Positions 52,909 through 63,477 of a stretch of 64,000 nt of DNA are shown here, piece by piece. Origin of the DNA: Bufo bufo (taxonomy: Eukaryota; Chordata; Amphibia; Anura; Bufonidae); assembly GCF_905171765.1 (NCBI RefSeq), contig NC_053393.1, positions 192,165,921 to 192,229,920 on the forward strand, given 5' to 3'. The position numbers and the translations under genes are program-made. The notes beneath the pieces are model-generated. The model was not told where the DNA came from. It saw nothing but the letters and a program-made list of their open reading frames with translations, and made no database searches. The number at the start of each line of letters is the position of its first letter. The first letter of the stretch is position 1.

Positions 52909-54120
52909 CGGTATACATGTCTATTCTGCACAAGGTACAGACAAGTCCTGTGGGATCCATGCCTGGTTTATTTTAATGAACGTGATAACGCCCCCTGCCG
53001 TGCTAAACACACGTTCAGATAATACAAATAATACACTGGCTGCAGGGCTGGCCAGCATCTCCAAATGCATAAAGGGCAAGCTCAGGCCATGTGCCCAATT
53101 TTGAGACCCAGAAGTTGAAGGGGGCAGACCCGTCATTCAGTACATGTAGGCGTGTGCACACATACTGCTCCACCATGTTGGTGATTTGCTGCCCCCTGCT
53201 AAGACGTTCCATATCAGCTGGTGGTGCTGGTTGTTGTGGCGTGCTGACAAAGCTTTCCCACATTTTGGCCATGCTAACCCTGCCTTCTGAGGTGCTGGCG
53301 GTGCCCCAGCTGCATTGGCGACCTCTTCCTCCTCCTCTGCCTTTAACTTGTGCTTCCACTGTGCCCCTGCGGTCAGGTGGGAATGCCACCAGCAGCCCGT
53401 CTACCAGCGTGCGCTTGTACTCGTGCATCTTACGATCACGCTCCAGAGAGGGAATTAAGGATGGTATGTTGTCCTTGTAAAGGGGATCCAGCAGCGTGGC
53501 CACCCAGTAATCAGCGCAAGTTAGAATTTGAGCAACTCGGCGGTCATTGCGGAGACACTGCAGCATGTAATCGCTCATGTTTGCCAGGCTGCCCAGAGGC
53601 AACGAAAAGCTGTCCTCTGTGGGAGGTGTATTGTCTGTGTCCTCTGTATCTCCCCCACTAATGGCCATGAGCTGGTCTGGGTGCCACCCTGCTGTGAACA
53701 TGGTTACTCCTTCTCCATCTCCTCCTCCTCATCCTCCACCTCCTCATCCTCCAGAACTGTGCCCTGGCTGGACAATTGTGTACTTGGTGTTTGTGGGTGC
53801 AGAAACCCACCCTCGGAGCTACTTGTGAATGACTGGCCGGAAACCCTATGAAATGATCCCTCTTCCTCCTCCTCCTGTGCCACATCCTCTTCCATCATCG
53901 CTCAAAGCGTTTTTTCAAGGAGGCATAGAAGTGGGATAGTAATGCTGAGAACTGCGTTATCGCGTTATCGGCACTGGCCATGTTGGTGGAGTACTCGAAA
54001 CAGCGCAACAAGGAACACAGGTCTTGCATTGAGGCCCAGTCATTGGTGGTGAAGTGGTGCGGTTCCGCAAAGCGACTCACGCGTGCGTGCTGCAGCTGAA
54101 ACTCCACTATCGCCTGCTGC
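52909..54120 (-). pseudogene. hAT transposase, C-terminal half (copy 2, downstream of gypsy)
   Basis: Minus-strand continuation of the ZBED-type hAT transposase. From the gypsy junction it reads QLQHARVSRFAEPHHF and DWASMQDLCSLLRCFEYSTNMASAD (54107-53895). A frameshifted acidic stretch follows, then AGWHPDQLMAISGG, LANMSDYMLQCLRNDRRV, YWVATLLDPLYKDNIPSLI, MWESFVSTP and QQITNMVEQYVCTRLHVLNDG, and after another shift ASPAASVL...SERVFSTAGGV, the hAT dimerisation signature. At least three frameshifts are present. In hAT proteins this half holds the last catalytic acid and the dimerisation helix. Confidence 0.85.
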
Positions 54121-54738
54121 TGTAACGGTCACGTACACACATACACAGGGGGGAGGGAAGTGACCACTGCGCTCCACCCTCACCCCTGGCCCTGCCTACT
54201 TGCCTCGCGAGTCCTAATGACAGGGGACAACTGGACGGCAATCCCTAGCTTGGAATAAGTGCAGGGATGACAGACAGACAAACAACAGAACGTAAACGGA
54301 CCGAGTCAATACCAGGAAATCTACAAAGTACAAATGGAGCAAGCAGAGAATAGTCAAGAGAAGACGGGGTCATAATCACCAGGAGAGTCGTGAAGTACCA
54401 AAGGAGTCAGCAGAGGATCGTCAGGAGTTCAGCAGGGGGTCAGTATGCCAGGAAAGACAAAATCGCAGGTGGAACCTAAATAACAGGCAATCTGTGGCCA
54501 GCAGATTGCCTGTTTAAATAGGGCGCTAGAGGTGTCATGTGACGTGGCCAGCGTCACATGACTTCACACAGACTACACAGCCGAGCACCGAGTGATCAGC
54601 TTGGTGCTCAGCCCTAAAACCATTAGCATGAATGCAGATAGATGCACACATAGTATTATCAGGAGCGCGGGTGACGCTGGACGCACTGATGATGCGCGCG
54701 CGCTCTGGACGTGCCCGCCTCCTAGACGGCGCCGTGAC
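54121..54738 (-). repeat. Complete 3' LTR of the gypsy element
   Basis: 618 bp, beginning TGTCACGGCGCC and ending GTGACCGTTACA on the minus strand. It contains gcaatctgctggccacagat and cacatgacacctcta. The polypurine stretch accccgcgtaaaagggggggtac lies just outside (about 54739-54760, minus strand). Confidence 0.9.
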
Positions 54739-57567
54739 AGTACCCCCCCTTTTACGCGGGGCCACCGGACCCAAGGACTCAGGTGACGGCTTCTCGGGAT
54801 GATCCTCATGAAATTTCTTAACCAGTCTAGGGGCATGAACCTCCCTAGCTGGTACCCAAGACCTCTCCTCAGGTCCATAGCCCTTCCAGTGCACCAGATA
54901 CTGCAAGGAATTACGCACTCTCCTGACATCCACAATTTTAGATACCACATACTCCACAGAATCCTTAACCAGAACAGGCAGAGGCGCGGCTTGTGACGGT
55001 ACAATAGGTTTGATGTATTTTTTTAGTAGGGACTTGTGAAATACATCGTGAATGTGGAACGAGTTGGGCAATTCTAACCTAAATGATACAGGATTAATCA
55101 CCTCTGCGATTTTGTACGGCCCTACAAAGCGAGGAGCAAACTTTCTTGAAGCAACTTCGAGTGAAAGATTTTTAGAGGACAACCACACCTTATCACCCAC
55201 CTGAAAGTTCACCCCCGTGGAACGTCTCCTATTGGCCTTGACTCTTTGAGTATCTTGAGCCTTTTCCAGGTTCGATTGAACCCGAGCCCATACTGTGCAC
55301 AGTTCAGAGGAGAGCCTATCCGCCTCAGGGTTAGAGGAGGAGACGGATGACCCAGAAAGAAAATGAGGATGAAAGCCATAGTTACAAAAAAAAGGAGAGA
55401 CCCCAGCAGAGGAATTAACACGGTTATTCAGAGCAAACTCGGCTAATGGAAGGTATTTCACCCACAACTGTTGATCATCTGCAAAATATGCCCTGAGAAA
55501 TTGTTCCACCGACTGATTGAGGCGCTCAGTCTGTCCATTACTTTCAGGGTGATAAGCAGATGAAAAGGACAGAGAAATCCGGCATCTCAGACAGAAGGCT
55601 TTCCAAAACTTGGACACAAACTGCACACCCCTGTCAGATACAATATTTTCTGTAATGCCATGTAAACGTACAATTTGTTCCACAAACATAGATGCTAGGG
55701 TCTTCGCACTCGGGAGTTTAGGCAGGGGAATAAAGTGAGCCATCTTGCTGAATCTATAGACCACTACCCAAACCACAGTTTTACCCTCTGAAGGTGGCAG
55801 ATCAGTGATAAAATCCATCGAGATATGAGACCAGGGTCTACTGGGAATGGGTAAGGGTCGTAGGTCCCCAGCCGGGCGAGTCCTAGGGGTCTTAGACCTC
55901 GCACAAACCTCACAGGCCAACACATAAGACTTGACGTCTCTAGTTAAAGTAGGCCACCAGAATGATCTGGAAACCAGCTCTTTAGTGCCCTCAATGCCCG
56001 GATGTACACAAAAAACAGAGTCATGAAACTCACCCAGCAGTTGGAGACGAAACTGTACGGGAACAAACAACTTATCTGTAGGAGTGGATGGCGGAGCTAG
56101 GTGTTGTTCAGCCTTGATAAGAGTCGTGATGTCCTGAGACAAGGCTGCTACGAAGACCTTAGCTGGTAAAATGGTTTCAGGTGGAGTCTCTGTAGGCTCG
56201 TACGCACAGAAACTCCGAGAGAGTGCGTCGGCCTTCACGTTTCTACTTCCAGGTCTGAAAGTTATGGAAAAATTAAAGCGAGTAAAAATCAATGCCCATC
56301 TAGCCTGACAGGGATTTAACCTTTTAGCCGACTCGAGAAACATTAGGTTCTTATGATCGGTAACAACAGTAACACAATGTTTTGCCCCCTCAAGAAAATG
56401 TCTCCATCCTTCAAATGCCCACTTAATGGCCAGTAACTCCCGATTTTCTATGTCATAATTTCTCTCAGAGGGGGAAAACTTTCTGGGAAAAAAAGCACAA
56501 GGTCTCAGGTTAGTGAGGGTAGCAGGACCTTGCGAGAGGACTGCTCCTGCCCCGTCCTCAGAAGCATCCACCTCCACGATAAAAGGTTTTTCCTGATCTG
56601 GCTGGGTTAGAACGGGAGCGCTACTGAAAGCATCCTTTAGGGTTTCAAATGAATCTAAGGCCTCAGTAGACCAATTTTCCAGATCCGCCCCATTTTTTGT
56701 GAGGTCGGTCAGTGGTCTAGCGATTACCGAGAAATTCTTTATGAACTTACGGTAGTAGTTAGCGAATCCAAGGAAACGTTGTAAGGCCTTTAAGGATGAT
56801 GGTCTTACCCATCCCTTAATCGCTAAAACCTTGCTAGGATCCATCTTTATGGCATGGGGAGTCAGAACATGTCCGAGAAATATAATCTCCTGCACCCCAA
56901 AAACACATTTTTCCTGTTTAGCAGATAATTGGTTCTCTCTCAACACCTCCAACACCTGTCTAACATGAAACACATGACTCTTAAAATCAGGGGAAAATAT
57001 CAAAATGTCGTCGAGATATACAATGACAAATTTTTCCAAGAACTCCCTAAGAATATCGTTCATGAAATTTTGGAACACAGCCGGGGCATTGCTGAGTCCA
57101 AAAGGCATAATGAGATATTCAAAGTGACCAGCCGGGGTATTGAATGCTGTTTTCCACTCGTCCCCCTCCTTGATTCGGATTAAATTGTATGCTCCTCTTA
57201 AATCAATCTTAGAAAACCAGTTCGCCCCTAATACCTGGTTAAATAAATCCGGAATCAATGGGAGGGAGTAAGTATTCCGGATAGTGATCTCATTTAATTT
57301 CCGGTAATCTATACAGGGTATAAGACCACCATCCTTCTTCTTAACAAAGAAAAACCCCGCCCCCATGGGAGAAACCGAGGGTCTAATGTGCCCCTTATTG
57401 AGACTCTCCTTAATGTAATCTTCCATGGCCTCACGTTCAGGTTTGGAAAGATTGTAAATACGCCCCTTAGGAAACCTTGCCCCCTTCTCCAGGACTATGG
57501 CGCAATCATAAGGTCTATGCTCGGTGCTCAGCCCTAAAACCATTAGCATGAATGCACATAGATGCAC
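54535..57567 (-). CDS. Ty3/gypsy pol: reverse transcriptase, RNase H, integrase, chromodomain
   Basis: 1,010-residue open frame. Its first ~15 codons come from the LTR remnant and its last ~65 read through into the 3' LTR, so the genuine pol part is about residues 16-945. Reverse transcriptase: KKKDGGLIPCIDYRKLN, LPLIPDLF, MPFGLSNAP and catalytic YLDD at 184-187. RNase H acids D334, E377 region and D404. Integrase: H...H...C..C zinc domain (about 515-557), D585 (SMDFITDL), D645 (VSDRGVQF) and E681 (SNGQTERLN). A chromodomain at about 872-920 (YVVSKIVDVR...YLVHWKGYGPEERSWVP) marks a chromovirus. The frame is uninterrupted, but gag, protease and most of the 5' LTR are missing, so it cannot replicate alone. 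Confidence 0.93.
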   Translation of the reverse strand: MHLCAFMLMVLGLSTEHRPYDCAIVLEKGARFPKGRIYNLSKPEREAMEDYIKESLNKGHIRPSVSPMGAGFFFVKKKDGGLIPCIDYRKLNEITIRNTYSLPLIPDLFNQVLGANWFSKIDLRGAYNLIRIKEGDEWKTAFNTPAGHFEYLIMPFGLSNAPAVFQNFMNDILREFLEKFVIVYLDDILIFSPDFKSHVFHVRQVLEVLRENQLSAKQEKCVFGVQEIIFLGHVLTPHAIKMDPSKVLAIKGWVRPSSLKALQRFLGFANYYRKFIKNFSVIARPLTDLTKNGADLENWSTEALDSFETLKDAFSSAPVLTQPDQEKPFIVEVDASEDGAGAVLSQGPATLTNLRPCAFFPRKFSPSERNYDIENRELLAIKWAFEGWRHFLEGAKHCVTVVTDHKNLMFLESAKRLNPCQARWALIFTRFNFSITFRPGSRNVKADALSRSFCAYEPTETPPETILPAKVFVAALSQDITTLIKAEQHLAPPSTPTDKLFVPVQFRLQLLGEFHDSVFCVHPGIEGTKELVSRSFWWPTLTRDVKSYVLACEVCARSKTPRTRPAGDLRPLPIPSRPWSHISMDFITDLPPSEGKTVVWVVVYRFSKMAHFIPLPKLPSAKTLASMFVEQIVRLHGITENIVSDRGVQFVSKFWKAFCLRCRISLSFSSAYHPESNGQTERLNQSVEQFLRAYFADDQQLWVKYLPLAEFALNNRVNSSAGVSPFFCNYGFHPHFLSGSSVSSSNPEADRLSSELCTVWARVQSNLEKAQDTQRVKANRRRSTGVNFQVGDKVWLSSKNLSLEVASRKFAPRFVGPYKIAEVINPVSFRLELPNSFHIHDVFHKSLLKKYIKPIVPSQAAPLPVLVKDSVEYVVSKIVDVRRVRNSLQYLVHWKGYGPEERSWVPAREVHAPRLVKKFHEDHPEKPSPESLGPVAPRKRGGTVTAPSRRRARPERARIISASSVTRAPDNTMCASICIHANGFRAEHQADHSVLGCVVCVKSCDAGHVT

Positions 57568-57659
57568 TCATAGTATTATCAGGAGCGCGGGTGACGCTGG
57601 ACGCACTGATGATGCGCGCGCGCTCTGGACGTGCCCGCCTCCTAGACGGCGCCGTGACA
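57521..57659 (-). repeat. Truncated 5' LTR of the gypsy element
   Basis: Matches 54601-54738 of the 3' LTR with a few differences (gcacatag for gcagatag, cactcatag for cacacatag). It ends at ctcggtgctcagccc, where pol sequence (TEHRPYDCAI) begins directly, so an internal deletion joined LTR to pol. Confidence 0.92.
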
Positions 57660-59712
57660 GCTGCTGCTCGCTCAGTCTGGTCGCATATGAGGCGGTGAGC
57701 GGGATGGCCGAAGTTACGCTGCAGCACTGACAGGCGAGCAGCAGCAGTGTGAAAACGCCAAAAGCGCACACAGACGGCTCGCACTTTATGCAGCAGCTCT
57801 GACATATTGGGGTAATTTTTAAGGAAACTCTGCACCACCAAATTAAGCACATGTGCCAGGCAAGGGATGTGTGTCAAACCGGCTAGTCCCAGAGCTGCTA
57901 CGAGATTTCGCCCAACATCGCACACCACCAGGCCGGGCTTGAGGCTAACTGGCACCAACCACTCATCGGTCTGTTGTTCAAGGCCCGTCCACAGCTCCTG
58001 CGCAGTGTGGGGTTTGTACCTCAAACAGATAAGTTTTAAAACTGCCTGCTGTCGTTTACCCCTGGCTCTGCTGAAGTTGGTGGTGAAGGTGTTATGCTGA
58101 CCGGATAAGGAGCCGGTAGAGGATGAGGAAGTGGAGTAGGAGGAGGAAGCAACAGGAGGCAAACTGAAGCGCCCTGCAATCCTCGGTGGTGAAAGGACAT
58201 GCGCCAAACTGCTATCCGCCTCAGGCCCAGCCGCCACTGCATTTACCCAGTGTGCTGTTATGGAGATATAACGTCCCTGACCGTGCTTACTGGTCCACAT
58301 ATCCGTAGGGAGGTGCATCTTGCCACAGATCTTGTTGCGCAGTGCACACCTGATTTTGTCCCCCACTTGGTTGTGCAGGGAAGGGATGGCACGCCTGGAA
58401 AAGTAGTGTCGGCTGGGCACGACGTACTCGTACTGTGGGACAGCCACTGCCATAAGGCTTTTAAAGCTTTCCGTCTCCACCAGATGGAATGACAGCATTT
58501 CAAAGACCAGTAATTTTGAAATGCTGCCATTCAGGGCCAGGGATCGCGGGTGGGTAGGGGAGTACTTCCTCTTCCTCTCCAGTGTTTGGGAGATGGAGAG
58601 CTGAATGCTTCCATGGGACATTGTGGAGATATTTGGTGACCCAGGTGGTGGTGTTGCTGGCAGATCCTCTGTTTGCGGGGTGGCAGGTGGCACTGTCACT
58701 CCAGAGGTGAATGAAGAGGCCGAGACTGCAGCAGAAGAGGAAGCAGGAGGAGCCAGGGACCTTTCTTGTTTTTTGAGGTGTCTAATCAACTGCAGCTCGT
58801 GCTTTGCACTTAGATGCCTGGTCATGCAGGTTGTGCTCAGGTTGAAAACGTTTATGCCTCGCTTCAGGCTCTGATTGCACAGCGTGCATACCACTCGTGT
58901 CTTGTCATCAGCACATTGTCTGAAGAACTGCCACGCCAGGGAACTCCTTGGAGCTGGCTTTGGTGTGCTCGGTCCCTTGCTGCAGTGGGCAGTAGCAGGC
59001 GTACTGTCTAGGGGACGGCCGCTCCGCTTTTGCACCCTGCTCCCTCTTCTGCTGTGCTGGTGGCTCTGTGCGACCACCGCCTCTTCCTCCGAACTACACA
59101 GGTCACTCGCATGACCTTGATTCCATGTGGGGTCGAGGACCTCATCCTCCTCCACATCATATTCCACCCAGTCCTCACCCCTGCCCTCGGTCTGCACAGT
59201 TTCGAAAGCCCCAGCAGTTGGCACCTGTGTTTTGTCATCATCCGAGATGTGCTGCGATGGTCCTCCCATGTACTCATCTTGAAACATAAGTGGTTGGGCA
59301 TTGGTGCACTCAATATCTTCGCTTCTGGGGCAGGGCTAGGTGGATGGCCCTGGGAAACCCTGCTAAAGGAGTCATCAAAAAGCAGAAGAGACTGCTGCAT
59401 GACTTGGGGCTCAGACTGCTTGGCTGATTTGCAGGGGGGTGAGGTGAAAGACTGATGGACATCAGCTGCAGATGCCAACTCTGATCTTTCAGCAGGAGAC
59501 TGGGTGGGAGACAATGTGAAGGAACTGGAGGCACTGTCAGCCACCCAATCTACTATCGCCTGTACTTGTTCTGGCCTCACCATTCGTAGAGCCGCATTAG
59601 GTCTGACCAAATACCGCTGCAAATTCTGTCGCCTACTTGCACCTAAGGAACGTGTTTCACTTGTGCATGTAGCTGCCACAGATTGACCACGTCCTCTCCC
59701 TGCAACAGTAAT
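57660..59712 (-). pseudogene. hAT (ZBED-type) transposase, N-terminal half (copy 2, upstream of gypsy)
   Basis: Minus-strand coding DNA. The N-terminus (SRRQNLQRYLV, VRPEQVQAIVDWVAD) runs from 59712 to a frameshift at about 59320. A long open frame from 59287 then carries an acidic region (EEDEVLDPTWNQGHASD), a BED-type zinc finger (SSLAWQFF...VVCTLCNQSLKRG...MTRHLSAKHE), the catalytic LPTDMWTSKHGQGRYISITAHW, and LVVCDVGRNLVAALGLAGL with the PCLAHVLNLVVQSFL motif. It reads into the gypsy LTR at 57660, whose first ~48 codons extend the frame artificially. The protein would cut and paste hAT elements. It is inactivated by the gypsy insertion and frameshifts. Confidence 0.9.
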
Positions 59713-61918
59713 TTCTAGAAGCATGATGTATACAGCATTCTACCAGCCCTATAGAAATTAATAAAGTGGTAGACTACCGCTATATTCAGAATGCGGGCCC
59801 TTCGACCTAGTGGTCAGACCACCTGCAAGCTGTTCATGGTATAACCGTGAATAAGCAAATCACTGCAAAAAATGCACCAAAACGGTGGCTTAAACGGATG
59901 GAAATGCTCCAAACGCAGACACTTTAGCGTGTCTATAACCGGGGGAGCAATTCCTCCGCATGCGGTCCGCAGATAACGGCGATCCCCAGCAAAAAATGCG
60001 TACAATGGAGGATGCCGAGGCGGACCGCATGCACCACAAGGACATCTTACACAAAATTATACATTGTGCAGATGAAAAAATATATACATACACAAATCAC
60101 TGCAAAAAGTGCACCAAAACGATACGCAACTGACAATACTAGATAATTCCTCAAGCCGATGTTAAAAGCTGAGAACTTTGCCAATATCTTCCAGTCAGGA
60201 ACATATCGGAGCCCCTCATGCACCACGTCACAGTGTCTCAGCACGCATGTGGTCCTACCACTCAACTGCCCATGGTGTGTGAACAGGGACTGAACAGTGC
60301 TAGAAACCAACTCACAGCCAGGGTCTCACATGCCTCCATAGTGGTATCACCAATGCACTGTAAGGTACGATAAAGCTGTGAGCCGCACCCACAATAGACC
60401 ATGTGACACAGAAGCTACCAGGTGCAAAAGAACGTTACCAACAAAGTAAAGTGGCACATTCCAAACACATAAAGACAAAAAACTCACTGTCTTTATAACC
60501 GTGAATAAAACTTCCTTGAGAAGTTAAATAATTGATAAAACATGTTGTTAGCTACAATGTTAATAATATAAGTTAGTGAAATTGTCAAGTTGTTGGAATA
60601 AATAGCTCAACAAGAACAATGTCAGTTGCCTGAATTGTTCTACATAATTGAATTGCATTCAGCTGCTGCGTGTGGTAAAGCATCTGAAATGACTGCTCTG
60701 ACATTTTAATCTTTGAGTAAGCAGAATTTTCTCATAAGTATTTTAGTCAGATTTTCTTGTAGCAGAGTAATTTCTCTATTACAGCCTTAAATTGATTATT
60801 TACTTTGTTTATTTAGAAGGGAATGGATTTCTGCTCTTCACATTTCTGGAAAACAATGTCATTTCCATACATATTTTGTTCTTCAAATCTTGACTATCTT
60901 TGACACGCTACTGGCCAGAATACACTTGCTTGTACGAACATATTGAAAATTTATTTAATATGGCAAGCAATATATAGGGGGTCCTTCATACACAGTTTTC
61001 TGGGCCAATTTTATGGACCAAGAAAAGTCTAAAATACAATATGTCTGACTTAATCATTGTTTTGTATATATATATTTTTTTTAGGCATTTTAAATCCATA
61101 TAGCTTACTTTAGTAGTTGTAATTATGGTATTATTAGTATGACTGGCATTTTTAAGATGAAAGTATATGCCCCCTGTAATATCACCTCCCCTGTGGAACT
61201 GCATTGGTAGATAAAAATGCAAAAACACCATTCAAAATTAAAACACATAGTTTTTTTAAGCAGCAAATAATAATAATGGAGGTCTATGGGAGAAAAGTGC
61301 CAGGAATGAGGGAAAAAAACATCAGACCCAGAGCATGCTGTGATATAATAAAAACACCACTGACCCAAAAAAAAGCACCTCCCAGGTGAAAAATGCCAAT
61401 ATAAAAGGAAGTCTGTTTGTCTATTTCCTATAGACTTCCATTCAACATCTGTAACTGGTGTTTTTTTGCATTGAAAACGAAGCAGAAATGCTCCAAAAAA
61501 CTCAAAACCCATTACAAAAAACACCCAGACACCAGCCAAAAGTCTAGTAATATGGCCCTTGCTCTCAGCATAGAAACTCTGTATAAGGGCTCATGCACAA
61601 GACTGTATGTAGTTTGCATTTGGGTAAATTAAGATAATTTTTTCATGATGACTGAGCACGCTGCCTTCTCACCCTTGCCACACTCGCTTTTAGTAAAATG
61701 GTGAGGGCAGCGTAAAAAGGCACTTGCAACTATTTTTTAAAAAGTCACACGTGTCTGAGACTTTTTAACACCACTTTTCTGGCGCAAATTGATGATAAAT
61801 CTCCCCCATAATCTTTTGTGGGTTTACTGTATATTCTTCTGAAAGCATTCTGTCAAACCCTCCATTATGCTCCTCTGTTCTTGGAAACAATCTATGATGG
61901 CATAAACATGGTACCTTA
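59713..61918. other. Non-coding DNA with local repeats
   Basis: No gene supported. 59860-59885 and 60092-60121 share caaatcactgcaaaa-gtgcaccaaaacg; gcatgcggtccgc (59958) is inverted as gcggaccgcatgc (60020); ataaccgtgaataa occurs at 59840 and 60497. This suggests an unrecognised repeat at about 59740-60510. The end of a short MITE (gcgcaaattgatgataaatctcccccat) is visible at about 61780-61808. Confidence 0.45.
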
Positions 61919-61920
61919 TA

Positions 61921-63475
61921 CAGGGAGTGCAGAATTATTAGGCAAGTTGTATTTTTGAGGATTAATTTTATTATTGAACAACAACCATGTTCTCAATGAA
62001 CCCAAAAAACTCATTAATATCAAAGCTGAATATTTTTGGAAGTAGTTTTTAGTTTGTTTTTAGTTTTAGCTATTTTAGGGGGATATCTGTGTGTGCAGGT
62101 GCCTATTACTGTGCATAATTATTAGGCAACTTAACAAAAAACAAATATATACCCATTTCAATTATTTATTTTTACCAGTGAAACCAATATAACATCTCAA
62201 CATTCACAAATATACATTTCTGACATTCAAAAACAAAAACAAATCAGTTACCAATATAGCCACCTTTCTTTGCAAGGACACTCAAAAGCCTGCCATCCAT
62301 GGATTCTGTCAGTGTTTTGATCTGTTCACCATCAACATTGCGTGCAGCAGCAACCACAGCCTCCCAGACACTGTTCAGAGAGGTGTACTGTTTTCCCTCC
62401 TTGTAAATCTCACATTTGATGATGGACCACAGGTTCTCAATGGGGTTCAGATCAGGTGAACAAGGAGGCCATGTCATTAGATTTTCTTCTTTTATACCCT
62501 TTCTTGCCAGCCACGCTGTGGAGTACTTGGACGCGTGTGATGGAGCATTGTCCTGCATGAAAATCATGTTTTTCTTGAAGGATGCAGACTTTTTCCTGTA
62601 CCACTGCTTGAAGAAGGTGTCTTCCAGAAACTGGCAGTAGGACTGGGAGTTGAGCTTGACTCCATCCTCAACCCGAAAAGGCCCCACAAGCTCATCTTTG
62701 ATACCAGCCCAAACCAGTACTCCCCCTCCACCTTGCTGGCGTCTGAGTCGGACTGGAGCTCTCTGCCCTTTACCAATCCAGCCACGGGCCCATCCATCTG
62801 GCCCATCAAGACTCACTCTCATTTCATCAGTCCATAAAACCTTAGAAAAATCAGTCTTGAGATATTTCTTGGCCCAGCCTTGACGTTTCAGCTTGTGTGT
62901 CTTGTTCAGTGGTGGTCGTCTTTCAGCCTTTCTTACCTTGGCCATGTCTCTGAGTATTGCACACCTTGTGCTTTTGGGCACTCCAGTGATGTTGCAGCTC
63001 TGAAATATGGCCAAACTGGTGGCAAGTGGCATCTTGGCAGCTGCACGCTTGACTTTTCTCAGTTCATGGGCAGTTATTTTGCGCCTTGGTTTTTCCACAC
63101 GCTTCTTGCGACCCTGTTGACTATTTTGAATGAAACGCTTGATTGTTCGATGATCACGCTTCAGAAGCTTTGCAATTTTAAGAGTGCTGCATCCCTCTGC
63201 AAGATATCTCACTATTTTTGACTTTTCTGAGCCTGTCAAGTCCTTCTTTTGACCCATTTTGCCAAAGGAAAGGAAGTTGCCTAATAATTATGCACACCTA
63301 ATATAGGGTGTTGATGTCATTAGACCACACCCCTTCTCATTACAGAGATGCACATCACCTAATATGCTTAATTGGTAGTAGGCTTTCGAGCCTATACAGC
63401 TTGGAGTAAGACAACATGCATAAAGAGGATGATGTGGTCAAAATACTCATTTGCCTAATAATTCTGCACGCAGTG
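61921..63475 (-). mobile_element. Tc1-like transposon (DD37E), copy 2
   Basis: Left end cagggagtgcagaattatta after TA at 61919-61920; TA again at 63476-63477. 1,555 bp. The right tip reads ctgcacgcagtg where copy 1 has ctgcactccctg, so three of the last nine bases differ while nearly all of the rest is identical. Full transposase frame inside. Confidence 0.95.
62244..63257 (-). CDS. Tc1-like transposase, DD37E, intact frame (copy 2)
   Basis: 337 residues, nearly identical to the protein at 21540-22556. Visible differences are KRQGW for KHQDW (near 124-128), one isoleucine fewer in WAGIKDELVG, and a C-terminal YIGN instead of YIGH. Catalytic D144, D236, E274 and the 37-residue spacing are kept. 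The start MGQKKDLTG and both DNA-binding regions are unchanged. The protein could be functional. Mobility of this copy itself may be limited by its altered right tip. Confidence 0.94.
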   Translation of the reverse strand: MGQKKDLTGSEKSKIVRYLAEGCSTLKIAKLLKRDHRTIKRFIQNSQQGRKKRVEKPRRKITAHELRKVKRAAAKMPLATSLAIFQSCNITGVPKSTRCAILRDMAKVRKAERRPPLNKTHKLKRQGWAKKYLKTDFSKVLWTDEMRVSLDGPDGWARGWIGKGQRAPVRLRRQQGGGGVLVWAGIKDELVGPFRVEDGVKLNSQSYCQFLEDTFFKQWYRKKSASFKKNMIFMQDNAPSHASKYSTAWLARKGIKEENLMTWPPCSPDLNPIENLWSIIKCEIYKEGKQYTSLNSVWEAVVAAARNVDGEQIKTLTESMDGRLLSVLAKKGGYIGN

Positions 63476-63477
63476 TA

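Larger units (their letters stand above)
54121..57659 (-). mobile_element. Ty3/gypsy chromovirus insertion with truncated 5' LTR, TSD GCTGC
   Basis: Inserted in the hAT transposase. GCTGC at 54116-54120 and 57660-57664 is the 5-bp target duplication. The 3' LTR is complete (54121-54738, TGTCACGG...CCGTTACA on the minus strand), preceded by a ggggggg polypurine tract. At the other end only the first ~139 bp of the 5' LTR remain (57521-57659), joined straight to pol. The rest of that LTR, the primer site, gag and protease are deleted. Confidence 0.93.
50454..59712 (-). mobile_element. hAT element copy 2 (partial duplication, split by a gypsy element)
   Basis: The left end is tagagttaagcggacac, matching the end of copy 1. 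Order on the plus strand: a first copy of the transposase 3' region (50648-50990), 18S-like segments (50961-51523), tandem repeats (51530-52660), a second copy of the 3' region (52670-52908), then transposase coding sequence on the minus strand (52909-54120 and 57660-59712) interrupted by a Ty3/gypsy element (54121-57659). The high-coordinate end is lost: family homology stops near 59712, where unrelated DNA begins, so no target duplication can be checked. Confidence 0.8.

Noticed and set aside
59958..60035. Possible tRNA-like fold near the inverted gcatgcggtccgc pair
   Set aside because: No A/B box pattern or cloverleaf could be drawn.
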